Origin: Prinsepia uniflora
Lineage: Eukaryota > Streptophyta > Magnoliopsida > Rosales > Rosaceae
Length of the DNA stretch: 64,000 bases
Assembly (NCBI GenBank): GCA_032719365.1
Contig: CM064868.1
Location: 15,852,463 to 15,916,462 of the forward strand
Direction: 5' to 3'
This document shows positions 32,676-44,350 of the stretch, one piece after another. The notes beneath the pieces were generated by a model. That model saw only the letters and a list, made by a program, of their open reading frames with translations, made no database searches and was not told where the DNA came from. The translations under genes were made by a program, and so were the position numbers. The stretch's first letter is position 1; every line of letters starts with the position of its first letter.

Positions 32676-35523
32676 GAATTTAGCTTCCATCAATATCTCA
32701 ATTGAAAAATGAAGACTTTTGCAAATGCTTAAGTTACCCAATATTGATTGCAGTTTCCTTCTTGTCACCAGTGAGAAGCCATATTTTGATCCCAGCTTGA
32801 GCAAGTTTATCTATGCATTCTGGAACCTGATATTAACAAGAAAATTTCAACTTGAAAAACAACATATAAGCACATAAATTTCAGCCAAAAGAGACAGATT
32901 ACTTACCCCTTTCTGTAATTTGTCTTCCACCGCGGCAACCCCTAACAAAATCAAATCCCTTTCAATCATTTCAGATGCTTTCTCCAGAACTTCTTCTCTT
33001 TAAGGACCTATTGTGGTCTTGGCCACCTTGAAAATTGAATTCCAATTTTCATATTCAGTAGCCTCAAGTTTTCGGTAAGCAAATGCCAGAGTGCGAAACC
33101 CATCTTCTGCGTAGTTTGCTAAGTGTAGAGTTGTTGCCTGATGGCATGTCCTTCCATTTTCTGCAGGCCTGTCAAATATAATGCTGAAAAAAAAAAATTA
33201 TCAGCAAATGGGGAAAAAAATGGGGGAAAAAAGTGGACTGTTGAAGTGGAATACATACTTATCTGCACCTTTGCAGAGTAGAAAGATTTGACCTTCTTCA
33301 TTGCTGACTACGACAGACATCCTCTTTCGCGCGCTGCAGAACTCCAGGAGGTTTAAAAGTTTGTACTTCCTGAAATTGAGCTTCATATATGTCATGTTTG
33401 TGCACTACAGCATAATCAGAAAATTACAATTATGAAGTTTACCTCTCAACTTCTTTGCCAGTGGAAGGATCAAACTCCCTAACAAACATAACAGACTGAC
33501 TTCTTCGAAAAAATTGGAACCCGAATTCTTGTGCGGCAATTAGAAAAGATACTTCTTCTGGTAACTCAGCCTCATATTTTAGCTTATGAGTTTGAGTTTG
33601 AGTTTGAGTTTTATCATCCTCAACTGGTATTCCTGTGTGACATAAAGCCATGACTCTGAAGAACATTGTGACATCAGATAAGTTGGACCAGTAAATCCAC
33701 TTTTTGTTCATAATTCTGTCATCTCTAAAGTTGAAACCCTTGATGACAGATTCTTCCTCCACATAAGAAAGCCTTGAGTTTTCCGTGCTTGAAATCTGCT
33801 GCATGTTTCTTTGTCCACCAAGAACACTTCTTTCTGTGCTGATATCTCCCACTGAGAACTCAAACATTTGACAGCTTTGGCTCTCGCTTTCAAACTCCTC
33901 GTCGATGCTAAAACGGTATGACTCAATATCAACATTCATTCGTTTAGAAGCAGCCCGGTCAATTTCATTGACATCACCCCCATATGAAACTCCAGCAATA
34001 GAGCATTTTCTAAACTCCATCTGGTTACATGTCAGAGTTCCCGTTTTGTCCGAAAGAATCATCCCTACCTGCCCAAGCTCTTCATTTAGGTTTGAGGTTC
34101 GGGTTTGAACTGACTTTCGTGTGACTTCATCGTGCAATTCTATGTCCTTGTTGATGAGCATGGCTTGTAAAATCTTGACAACCTCAATGGAGACATAAAG
34201 AGAGATGGGGATCAACTAGCCATACAGAATAAGAGCCCTTATGAACTGTAAGAACCCAGAAACCTCAGGCTTTGATGGGTTAAAGAAAGGATCATTATCT
34301 TCCAAAGAAAGATACCACCATTTCACCATCTCGGACTTCAAATATAAGGCAAAACCAGTTGCAGTCACCAATGAAATCAAAAGAAGCATTGAAAACAAAA
34401 GGTAGATGACGAGATCCATCTTTCTTTCAATCCTACTTCGTTTTGATGGTGATCTTGTTGAGTTCCTCACCGCTTTCGTGTCAGGCCCACTAAAGATGAC
34501 AACCCCATAAATATAGTCAGTGTTTCGAAGCTTCGAATCTCTTAGGAGAAGCGTTGCTGGGGACAAAGGAAATGACACATTTTTCAGCTCTAGATTCCCC
34601 ACAAAGGTGTAGAGATGACGATTTGGATCCTCACAGCGCACGTTGGCACTGAATAAACCAAATACTTGATCATGGACCAAGCCGAGTGTTGCTTCTGTTG
34701 ATCTTTTGACTTTGAGATTAGTTTCTCCATCAAGATTCATGGTTTCCACATAGCATATGCCGTCCTCGTAGCTGGAAGACAGCAAGAGAAGATCACTGGG
34801 AAAATATTCGTTCTTGTTAACCATAACAACATCTCCTACAGAAAGTTCTTGCCATGATTTTTCAATAAATTTTCCATCTCCAGCGTGAGCCCTTACAGTT
34901 CTTGAGTTCACATTCAAATCCTTGGAAACAAAATACATTTTTCATCAATTATATATGCAGAGAGACTAAAGCACAGTCATAGAGAAAAAAAAAAAAAATT
35001 GGAGACCCTGAAGGCTCCTGGAAAAATAGAACAGGAAAGCTGGTAGAGTTCTCGATTAAGCAGAAAATTTATTCGAAAAAACAAAAATTCTATTATATTT
35101 TGCTGTTTACCTGCAAGAATCTATGCCAGTCCTCGACAGCCTCTTTGATCATGCTAACTCCGACAACAAAGACCAAAGGAGCAATTAAACTTATTGGAGT
35201 AAAAGGAGCGAGAGATGTGATGGACAACACAGCAGCTAGCAGAAATTAAAGATTGGCAACTCTCCGAAACTGCTCGAAAAGGGCTTTAGGAAGAAAAGTG
35301 ACAACATTGTACTTGGTTGTGGAGACATAGTTGTTGGGGTACTTGTAAGGCTTGGCCTTGTGCAGCTGAGGCTCATTACAGAAAACCAACCGAGAAAACC
35401 CGGGCTGACCCAGGAGCTGCTGTGTTGGATCATGCTGGTCAGATGTGACAGGCCTGAAGCTCCAAAAGAGTACAATTTACTCCATCTGATCTTCCTCTTT
35501 GGTTTTCCAGATGAGCCTGGCAT
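30832..35523 (-). pseudogene. P4-type phospholipid-transporting ATPase (ALA family), broken
   Basis: Ten exons are readable, most with GT/AG borders: about 35523-35111, 34920-33443, 33369-33259, 33183-32907, 32826-32738, 32619-~32515, 32398-32183, 32110-31886, 31798-31607 and 31505-30832. The product resembles plant ALA flippases, which move aminophospholipids across membranes with a beta subunit. The phosphorylation motif DKTGT lies in exon 2 (about 34045), KGAD in exon 3, TGDK in exon 5 and GDGANDVGMIQ in exon 8. Membrane segments lie in exons 1, 2, 9 and 10. Damage: a one-base frameshift near 35475; stops at 35246-35248, 34216-34218 (both at sites where relatives have Tyr) and 33000-33002; a frameshift near 31058; and an unclear donor for exon 6. 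It is nearly full length, so it is a decayed gene rather than a retrocopy. Confidence 0.93.
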
Positions 35524-36590
35524 TTTGACCAATAAGATGGATTTCTGGGCTTCCCCGTTTCACATCTGCAGACCAAGCCAAACAACCACTGTTTAACTAT
35601 GTGAGAAAAAATGTGACGGAACTAAGGTGATGTTGGTGTCCCTTCCACTCATCAAACAGACTTTGAAGATGGAAGGACTGGAAGAACCGAAGAACTGTTG
35701 CTGGTTATAACATTTGCCATCTGTGAAAACATCAAATATTTCCAAATAAAAAACGGTACAAGAGAATTGTATTTTTCTGTGTCGCTTTCACTAGCTTTTA
35801 CAAGATGGGCTTTCTTCCGATGCTGAGATTTTGCAGGGTTCTTGGATCAACCAAGCAGAAGCAGAAGAAGCAGGCCTCCCATTCGCCGTACTAATTCACG
35901 TAAGAAATATCACCCTCCTTTGCACCTTTGAAATATCCGAAATCATAGAAAAATAGAATGCAACTCCAAGCACATTGACTATTTATATACATTCGAATTC
36001 GAAGAACTTGCTTTTAACTTGTAATGGAACTCACAAATACTAGCTGTGTATATTATAAAAAGTTTACCGAATGAAGTTGGCCCACATAACCATTGCTGAA
36101 TTGCCTGAAGATTTGAGAATTGAATCAATATATAATCATATTTTCATTTCAAGGATGCCGTAGATAACACTTAAAAATATAGCTTGGACTTGTCCATATT
36201 CGTTTGACCATTAAAGTAATCGTTGTTGGTTTCGTTAATAATATTGTAGCTACTTATACGTTAGAGCGTAGGATCATTATCTGTGGCCATATACAGTACA
36301 GTGTAAAACTTTCTCATCATCTCACTCACAAAGTATCTCACGATCAAGCAGAATTGTGGTGAAATTACGAGTGGGTGGGGATCAGAACTGGTGAACTGAG
36401 TCAACCCGAAAAATGGTTTTATTAGTCTGCTTTGATCACTTTTTATTTTGTACTTCAAAATGAAGGGGCCATATTTATTTTTGTTGTTGGGAGGAGACCC
36501 AGATGTAGGAATTCTATATGGCTAGGCTTGACAATCGGCCCCATATCAATTCGGTTCTTATGCATATGGTTGCTACCCACGCTAATTCTG
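35524..36590. other. No gene recognised (upstream of the P4-ATPase pseudogene)
   Basis: AT-rich. It may hold the old promoter and 5' UTR intron of the ATPase gene, but no TATA box stands out. The frames 36261-36458 and 36432-36620 have no family motif. Confidence 0.4.
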
Positions 36591-36594
36591 GATG

Positions 36595-37153
36595 ACACCG
36601 CCTTCTTAAGGGGTTTGTGAAAGTGAATTGTGATGGTGCAATTAGTTCAGTGGATTGTTAGGGTGCGTATGGTTGTGTTGTCGCTTTTCCATGGGTGAAT
36701 TCATTGCCGCAGGAGGTGAGGGGGGATTCCATGCACTAACTCTTTGCAGGCTAAAACTTATGCTCTGCGTGCTACCATGGTTGTTTGTGTAGACTTCAAT
36801 TGCAAGAAAGTTATTCTCGAGACCATTCTAAAAGTCTAGTGCAGTTTGTGACTACTGGTGTGTAGTGGAGGCTAATATTGAAAGTGTGATACATGATATA
36901 CTAACTTTTTTTTTTGGGCAATGCATGATATACTAGCTATGCAATCTCTTTTCGAGGTTGTTCAGCTTCGTTCCACCTTTCAGAGGCATAATGTTGCAGC
37001 TCACGTAGTTACTATTTTCAGTAAACGTTCTAAATGTTGTTTGAGATGGGAAGACCTTAAACCCCCTTGGTTGTTTAATATTCTAGCTAAAGATATATAC
37101 ATGTCTATTCGTCTCTTTTAATGAAGATTTCCTTTGACAGAAAAAAAAAAAAA
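36595..37153 (+). mobile_element. LINE 3' end: RNase H-like domain and poly-A tail
   Basis: Broken frames read VKVNCDGAISS, then GAYGC, then an AHVVTIF-type stretch and PPWLFNILAKDIYMSIRL before a stop. These follow the order of the RNase H domain (RVT_3) at the end of plant L1-type ORF2. A 13-A run at about 37141-37153 is the probable tail. It shares its last 15 residues, with three changes, with the LINE at 40460-42540, so both belong to one family. It is 5' truncated and full of stops. Confidence 0.8.
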
Positions 37154-37669
37154 TTGTTGTTTTTCTTTGAGTTGCTGACTAGTTCATTTAGACCATCTTC
37201 AACTGAACTATTAAAATACATTCTTCTAGCTAGTTTGGGAATTTTTAAAGAAAAAAATAGGGCTGTGTCAGTACAGAAAATAGGGCAACATTCTGACTAA
37301 TAAATTTTTTAAGATTTTCCGAAATGGAGAACATTACTGTAGTAAACTTTTTTAAAGCGGTTTGCTATAACAACTTTCCAATTTGTATTTTGGTTTCATC
37401 CGATCTAAATTTTAAATTTTTTTATCAATCAGTACAAAAAACCGAACTAAACCGACTTACTTGCTTTGGTTTGAATTTTAGAAAGGTCGATGGGGTTTCC
37501 TTTTCCTCAACCAATTCTGTTGTGTCAGCCCGGTCTAACATTTTGTGAGATCCGGATAAGCGGTACGCTTTAAGAACTGCAAATTTTCCGTGGGTAAAGT
37601 CCCTTTTTTCTTCGCTCTTCTGGAACTTGTACAAAAATTGGTGTTCAAACTCAATCCTTAAATATTTAT
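37154..37669. other. No recognised feature
   Basis: AT-rich spacer between the LINE tail and the MULE-like element; the frames here show no family motif. Confidence 0.4.
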
Positions 37670-38009
37670 GGGTAAATTACATTTTATTATCTTGTACTTT
37701 ATATTTTATAACAAATTCATACATAAACTTTTAATGTATCAAATTTACACCCTAAATTCTTCAAAATGTTACAACTAAATACCTTTGTAAAAAAATCTGC
37801 TAAATTTCCGTTATATGCTGATGTGTCAATCCATTTTCATACACATCAGAGAATGACAGATATGTCAATTTGGTTATTAAATGGTTTAATTAAGGGTTTG
37901 TCGCTGGGTTCTTTGAAGAAGACCCAAAGTAGCTGTATATCCCATTTGAAAAAAAAAGGGGCTCCCAGCAAATTGAAACTGAAAAAGAAGAGGGGATATC
38001 ACATCTAAT
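37670..38009 (+). repeat. Left terminal inverted repeat of the MULE-like element
   Basis: Pairs with 38826-39173; by eye about 75-80% match. Confidence 0.7.
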
Positions 38010-38315
38010 GCAGAGAGCCAAACCTGCAAGATATTTTGTAGTTAATAATGGAAATATATTATGAATTCATCTATATAAAATCCTTTAAACATATGATAAT
38101 AATTATAAAACCGCACGATCTTACAAAACAAACGGAAAACTTTTTGATGAAGAAAGAAAGGCGCAGAGAAGGCGCAGAGAAGGCGCGCTTTCTGGAAAAA
38201 CCCAGAAAACTTCAGCACTGCAAAAACCCAACCTGGCGTCCATGGCTAACTGAGTTAATCTACTGCTCAACAATCTCCCTCACTTTCTCACATGGCGATC
38301 CCTAGGGTTCCAGAC

Positions 38316-38323
38316 TATATATA
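38316..38323 (+). promoter_or_regulatory. TATA box upstream of the captured exon
   Basis: TATATATA followed by GAGGCC, about 70-80 bp before the first PNPase-like codons. It may have been captured with the exon. Confidence 0.5.
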
Positions 38324-38394
38324 GAGGCCGGATGGGCTTCTCGTCTCAGTCATAGTAGCAACTAGATCTCAAAACCCCCGTCGCCGACACCAAG

Positions 38395-38571
38395 CTACTC
38401 AAGAATTTCAAAGAAGAATTTGAAATTGGAGATCGCTTAATGACACTAGAAACGGAAAGATCGCTTGCTTCGCTAACGGTACCATCATTTTGGGCATGGA
38501 AGAGACCAAAGTCTTGTCCACCGTCGACGCAGTGAAGGGAGACGCCACTCGCGATTTTCTTTCCCCTCACT
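38395..38571 (+). pseudogene. Polynucleotide phosphorylase first-exon fragment
   Basis: The frames together read LLKNFKEEFEIGDRLMTLET, then KIA.FANGTIILGMEETK, then VLSTVDAVKGDATRDF. This is the N-terminal start of the first RNase PH-like domain of organellar polyribonucleotide nucleotidyltransferase, the 3'-5' exonuclease and poly(A) polymerase of plant mitochondria and plastids. A missing G near 38455 and an extra T near 38560 shift the frame. It ends at a good donor, ACT|GTAGGT (38572-38577), and no further exon follows, so only exon 1 was taken. The transit peptide is not clear. Confidence 0.75.
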
Positions 38572-38825
38572 GTAGGTCTCTAATTCAACTTATACGTTCA
38601 TATTAATTAATTAATTTTCTTCACATGCATAAATTCTTCAATTAATTGAAGTTTCACTGATTATAGAGAAGGCCCGAAATAGATATGATTGTTTGTTAAT
38701 CATTTTGGCATGGATGATCTTTACCGATGCTTTGAGAGAATCAACCATTCTTATTCTCACGAGTTGCATACAATAGTTCAATAATCATTATAGTGGGATT
38801 GGCCGCATTTGAATGGTCGCACTTC

Positions 38826-39173
38826 CCCAGATGCAAAGAGCCCCTCTTCTTTTCCATTTTCGATTTGAAGGGAGCCCCCTTTTTTTCCAGATGGAATCTA
38901 CAGCTGCTTTGCATCTTCTTCGAAGAATCCAGCGACAAACCTTTAACTAAACCTTATAATAACCAAAATTGACATATTTTCCCTTCTTTATTGTGCATAA
39001 AAATGGGACTCAAAGATGGCACATAAACATATAAGGGAAGTTTAATATATTTTTAAACGGTGATATTAAGTTGTAGCATTTTAGAGAATATGATATAAAT
39101 TGATACATTTAAAAATTTAAGTATAAATCTGTTATAACGTGTAATATATAAAATAATAAAATATAATTTATTC
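38826..39173 (-). repeat. Right terminal inverted repeat of the MULE-like element
   Basis: Reverse complement of the left arm; the minus-strand frame at 38741-38938 mirrors the frame at 37766-38008. Confidence 0.7.
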
Positions 39174-39452
39174 AAATATATTATACTATGTAGTATTACG
39201 TAATTGATTGTTACTGATTATTCTATGCACCTCCGCCGAACCAAGAGGTGCCCTAAAATAAGTTTAAAACACATTATTAGCAACCACAAGCGTATTTACC
39301 AGTTTCTCCTCGTTAGGTTCAAAAATAGCCTAAACTAACACATAAAGTTACGGAAATTAAATTTATAGATTGAACATGTAATAGTCCAAATAATTGAAAT
39401 TAATTCGAATTGGTTTATTTGGTTTACAAATTAGAAGTGGTTCAATCTTGAG

Positions 39453-40032
39453 TAGAGGTGGGCACGAATCCATTAAAACCGTTAATCGATCCGCTTCAAA
39501 TCGTTATTTATCTAACGGTTTAGAGTTGATCGGATAAAAGTCAAACGGTTTGAGAATCCAAACCGTCATGTTAGTAACGGTTTGGATTTTGATTTTGATT
39601 TTGAAAATCCGCTAAATCCAAAATCGAACCGTTAAGGATTATATTAATTTTTATTAATGTTTAAATAAATTATTAATATAAAATAAAAATAATAAAAATA
39701 AAAGAATACCTAGATATACCCATATAAGTATATGAATACTCATATAAGAGTATAATAAAAAATTATTAAATAGTTTGTGTGTTTGATAAATCTTAATATA
39801 GTGATAATGCTTGCAATTCAATACTTAGCAAGGTTAATATATAAAATTTTGAATATTGAGTATTGATTTTTTTTTGTATCCTTGTTTTTTCTATATTCTT
39901 AATTTTTTTTATTTCTTAACGGTTTTATTTCTAATTTTAAAAAATCCAAACTGTATCGAACCGTTAAGATTTTAACGATTTGAATTTAAATATTGTCAAT
40001 ATGCGTATCGAATCGTACCGTACTCACTCCTA
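39453..40032. mobile_element. hAT-like MITE (580 bp)
   Basis: It starts TAGAGGTGGGCACG and ends with the complement of TTAGGAGTGAGTACGG, giving imperfect inverted ends. The 8-bp flanks are ATCTTGAG (39445-39452) and ATTTTGAG (40033-40040), a 7/8 target duplication. The interior repeats AACGGTTTGGAT-like stretches in both orientations and has no transposase. The GGTGGGCA start is common in plant hAT MITEs. Confidence 0.8.
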
Positions 40033-40040
40033 ATTTTGAG

Positions 40041-40459
40041 GGTACAAACAGAAATTCTGCCAATTTGAATTGAATATGTAGCACCAAAATAGTAACCCAA
40101 ACATTACGGACAGTATTATGAAAAATAGTTTACGTGTCATCAACACAGCCGTTCCCCATGAAATGTGAAAAGATTAAATAAAGGTAAATCTCTTTGTTTC
40201 ACTCAATCGTCTCAAAATTGGCTCTGGGTACGTGAAACGGTCGAAGTCGGAATCACATTAGGAACATAAAAGTCAAACAGCCCATTAAGTTTCTTGAATG
40301 GATATTATTAACTAAATACTTAGTTAATTAATTCTTAATGATATTATATTCAATGATGTAGACTTGCTTGGATTCAATTAAAGTATTAGGCACCCAATGA
40401 AGCATGCCCTCATACTATATAAGGGGATTTGGTGGTCAAAGATATTTGACTCATAAATT
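40041..40459. other. No recognised feature
   Basis: AT-rich; the 5' border of the LINE fragment is somewhere near the end of this stretch. Confidence 0.4.
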
Positions 40460-42540
40460 CATAAATTTATATGTACTCAATAGGTCCCAGCAGAAAATTA
40501 ATTTTAAGAAGAGCTTTGCGGTGTTTAGTGGCGATTGTCCTCCCATCTTGCAGAAACAGATTGTGGTGGAATTAGGAGTTAGGGTAAAAGGAGAGTTTGA
40601 CAAATATCTGGGTTTTCAAGTTGACTTTGGGGCTTCAAAGAAGGCCGTTTTTGAAGATGTTCGCAATAAAGTGGAGGTGAAGGTTCTGGGTTGGTATGAG
40701 CAGTTTTTGTCCAAGGCAGGAAAAAAGGTTCTTATTAAATATCCATTGTTCTGGCTCTCCCTAATTATGTCATGTCATGTTTTCAAATCCCGATGGGAGT
40801 TTGTAAAGATATTGAGCGGATACTGGCTCGTTATTGGTGGGGTAAGAAGAATTTACATCGTGGGATGCATTGGGCATCTTGGGATAAGCTCACGATTCCA
40901 AAAGGTGTAGGGGGTTTGGGCTTCTAGGATCTTAGGATGTTCAACCTTGCTATGCTATCAAAGATTTCATGGCGACTACTTGATCAACCTTCCTCCTTAC
41001 TTGCTAGGATATTGTGTGCAAAGTATCATAGTGGGACCTCTATCTTGGAGGCGAAGGAAGTGGTTGGGTCCTCTTGGGGTTGGAAAGGTATCCTACAGGG
41101 GCTCCGTATTCTGAACTCGGGTCTACGTTGGCATGTAGGGGATGGATCCCAGATTCCTATTAGTTCAGACCCATGGCTCTCTCGTGGCCGACCTTTCAAA
41201 GTAAGATCTCTCAACACTAATCTTCCTTTATTGGTTAAGGAATTGATATGCCCTGTTAGTCATACTTGGTTAAGTGGTTTGATCGAAAGTCTGTTTGATG
41301 AGAAGGAAGCTAATGTTATTTGTTCTATCCCATTGAGTAAGTATGGTTATAAGGACCGCAAGGTTTAGCATTTCTCTAAGAATGCTTGTTACAATGTTCA
41401 TTCTGGTTACCTGTTGGCCATGGAAATGTGTCGAAATGGAGAACTTTTTGGCAGAGGTAAATGGGAGCCTAGTAAAGTAAGTGGACATGATCGAATTTGG
41501 AAAATAAATTTGGAGTTTAAATGCTCCACACAAAATTAGGCACTTTATTTGGACATGTTGTCGTGGCCATGTTGCTACTCGCCACAATCTGTTTCGTCGA
41601 CGAGTTCACGTGGAGAATGTGTGTCCTTTGTATGGTGATGAGGAGGAGTCTGAGTCCCATCTTTTTTCACGTGTCAGTTTCCCCAGACTTTTTGGGATGG
41701 GTGTCCGCTTCAGTTGGTGACATCTAGGTTTCAGGGGTGCTCATTCGGGATTATTGGCATGTTTCAGATGACTTGTATGGCCCGAAGAAAGATGCAGGGG
41801 GTATTTTTTAGATCATTGCTTTTGGTTGTTGGAGGACTTGCAAAGCTTGTAAGGAGCGATGTTTCAAAGATACCTCTCAGTCTTCTGCAACTGCCATTGA
41901 TATGCTATTAAGACAATTAGCAGAGTTTTCAGATGTAAGGAAATTGGGGAATGTGATTGGACATGTTGTGATGGGAGATACGAGGTCAACTTATGAGGAG
42001 GCAAGGACTAAGGGTTGGCAGCGTCCTAGCCTTGGTGCACTCAAACTCAATTGTGATGGAGTGTCGTCTACTGAAAGGCATAGAGGGGCCTACGGTTGGG
42101 TTCTCCGTTCCTGGCTAGGGTCTTTTGAAGAGGACAATGGTGCTGGTAAGGTCGGTTGTTCATCTGCCTTTCAAGCTGAGGCTTTGGTAATACATGCATG
42201 TTTGGAGACTTGTGTGACAGCGGGGCACAATACAATTGTGGTGGAATCAGACTCATTCCAATTGATTCAAATCTTATGTCATAAGGGTAATAATGGTACT
42301 ATAACCAATATCCTTCATGATATTCATATACTTTGTGAGTCGATTTCCTCGGTTACATTCCAATTTTCCCTTAGGGCGTGTAACATGGTAGCTCATGCTA
42401 TAGCTCATCATGTCAAGTGTAAGAGAGGGTATCATGTTTGGCTAGATTATGAGCCAACTTGGTTGTTTAACCTTCTCGCAAAGGATATTGGTGTTTCTAT
42501 TCGCCTTTAATTTTAAAGTTGAATTTTCCAAAAAAAAAGA
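40460..42540 (+). mobile_element. 5'-truncated L1-type LINE, ORF2 C-terminal half
   Basis: Frames 40404-40910, 40937-41368 and 41902-42510 give the end of non-LTR RT and its thumb (KKSFAVFSG, KYLGFQ, SKAGKKVLIK), then RYWWGKKN-type and MFNLAMLSKISWRLL. The WHVGDGSQIPI...DPWL block, zf-RVT remains and a C-terminal RNase H follow (LKLNCDGVSS, FQAEALVIHACLE, VVESDSFQLIQIL, ACNMVAHAIAHH), ending WLFNLLAKDIGVSIRL. A short A-rich tail lies at about 42530-42539. Several stops and shifts separate the frames. The RT catalytic FADD region and endonuclease are missing. Confidence 0.9.
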
Positions 42541-43898
42541 CTCATTGAAAAAAAATCCAACCTGGTCCGCTATGAGCCATAGGCCAGCCCGGTCTGAAAG
42601 TTAGTGGGCTGGACTTGGGCCTGGTGTATTTAAACCCGATAGGCTTGAACTCGATAAGGCCCAGTAAATCCAGCCTGATCCGCCTATATAAACTCATCTC
42701 ATAAGTCCGAATATTTAAAATAATTATAAATTATGAATTATTGTGTTTCCTTTATGTATGATTCTTTCTTTATTTTTGTTTATGGTTTATGTGTGCTACT
42801 ACCGAATATATGTCTTCTGTGTGAACCTAATCATGCTTATAATAAGACTGTTTTGTGAGTAATGAAGTGAAGTAAAGTTTCGCTCTTTCTATTATTTAGG
42901 ATTTCATGGTTATGATCTAAATCTGGTATGGGGTATCTTTTGCATTCATGTGTTGAATTCTCTCATAATTGTGACTCTTTCTGTTTCAACCTTGGCTAAC
43001 CTAACACAATTGAAGTTTAGGCACAATTGACATTGTTTTTTGCATTAGGATATTAAAATCAAGAAAACAATACAACTATGCCTCATATTTTTTACATGAT
43101 CGATATCACTGTTTTATTTCCCCGTGTAGTCATCTTTGCACAATTATATCCATTTACATAAAGAACATATAATCATAATCAATTTTAAATTAACATATAT
43201 CCGCGATTTGCTTTAACACACAATTTTCATTAGGTTATAAGGAACAAGAATTTGATGTTAAGGTTGTAATTTATTTTTTAAAAGTGGATGGATGTAGTCA
43301 CTGGATTTGTTTTAGATTGTAATAACAAGAATTTGTTTTAGGTTGCCTAACATATAAGCACTAGATAGATGTTGAGATTGAGGTGGCTGAGAGTGAAAGT
43401 GAGTTAATTTGATAATAAAGTTGTAAACATTGTTTTATAAATGATTTTGTCAATTCACATTGTACCTTCAAGTCGTATGGAAACGAGAATCGAGCAACGT
43501 GCATGAGATACAAAAATTATCTTTTAGAGAGTATAGGTTTTACTGGAGTTGGTTTTCCTGGGGTGATCTGGGAGTGCTTTCTTCTGGACTGGTATCATCT
43601 TGAGTGGCAAGGGAATTATCGATGAGGGGTTGCGATGGGTACTAGGCTCATTGGATTTGCTACTTATGATATACCAGTTGTAGGATAAGTTTAAGATGGT
43701 ATTCTAGAGGATTTATCGAGATTACCACCACGCCGGGATATTAAGTTTTCCATTGAGCTACTTTCAAACTTATAATTAATAACCAAACACCGTATAGGAT
43801 GGTGTACACTTAGAATCGTGTCGATAGTGACGCGAGAGTACTCAAGGAGTCACATGAGGTTGATTTTTTACCTATATACATTTGATGACGATATTTCT
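42541..43898. other. No gene recognised; AT-rich with old repeat traces
   Basis: The stretch 42560-42700 has GGGCTGG/CCCAGCC-type complementary pieces that may be an old MITE. About 43450-43898 probably is the interior end of the element whose polypurine tract follows. Confidence 0.4.
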
Positions 43899-44350
43899 TT
43901 AAGGGGAAAAGATTGTAACGACCCGGCCCGAATATTAAACCAATTTGGTAATTTAATTGGAAAAATATAATTTTACCCTTAGTTTTCGAGGGGTTCATAA
44001 GAAAACTTCTTCTTAGGGGCACTTTTGGATGTTTTTCTTTTACTGTTGCTTAAGTCTCGAACTCACGAGTTCATAGTCAAAAGGCACGCAAAAAATGGAG
44101 TCCACGGGAGAAAGTTTCGGGTCTAAAATGATAACTAAATAATGGTAATTTTGAAAAAAAGTTCAAGGTTTAAAAAGAGGCCACACTCTCTCTCCCCACA
44201 GAATTGACCAGACTGTATCTCACTTTTCTCTCTCTACCCCCCCCCCCCCCTCCCCCCCCGGCGCGCCATGCAATCATCGCACCCTTCCTTCACGGTCAAC
44301 CCACTTTGAGGTCGAGTTGATGGAATCTGAGGTTAGGGGTATGCTCGATG
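43899..44350 (+). mobile_element. Polypurine tract and start of a 3' LTR, TGTAACGACCC superfamily (truncated)
   Basis: CTTTAAGGGGAAAAGA precedes TGTAACGACCCGGCCC, LTR start at about 43915. Marks of the superfamily follow: GAGGGGTTCATAAG, CTCGAACTCACGAGTTCATAG and GGCACGC. A C-rich tract lies at about 44238-44259. Similarity fades near 44350. It resembles the minus-strand fragment at 53480-54720. Confidence 0.7.

Larger units (their letters stand above)
37670..39173 (+). mobile_element. MULE-like element with about 340-bp inverted repeats carrying a host gene piece (Pack-MULE-like)
   Basis: The left arm 37670-38009 is matched by the reverse complement of 38826-39173. Examples are GTAAATTACATTTTATTA against its diverged partner, AATGTATCAA, TTTGTCGCTGG and GAAGAGGGG. 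The outer end GGGTAAATTACA is like many plant Mutator-like TIRs; the right end is more decayed. Flanks AATATTTAT and AAATATATT could be an imperfect 9-bp target duplication, but both are AT-rich. No transposase is present. The interior holds a TATA box and a polynucleotide phosphorylase exon. Confidence 0.7.
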
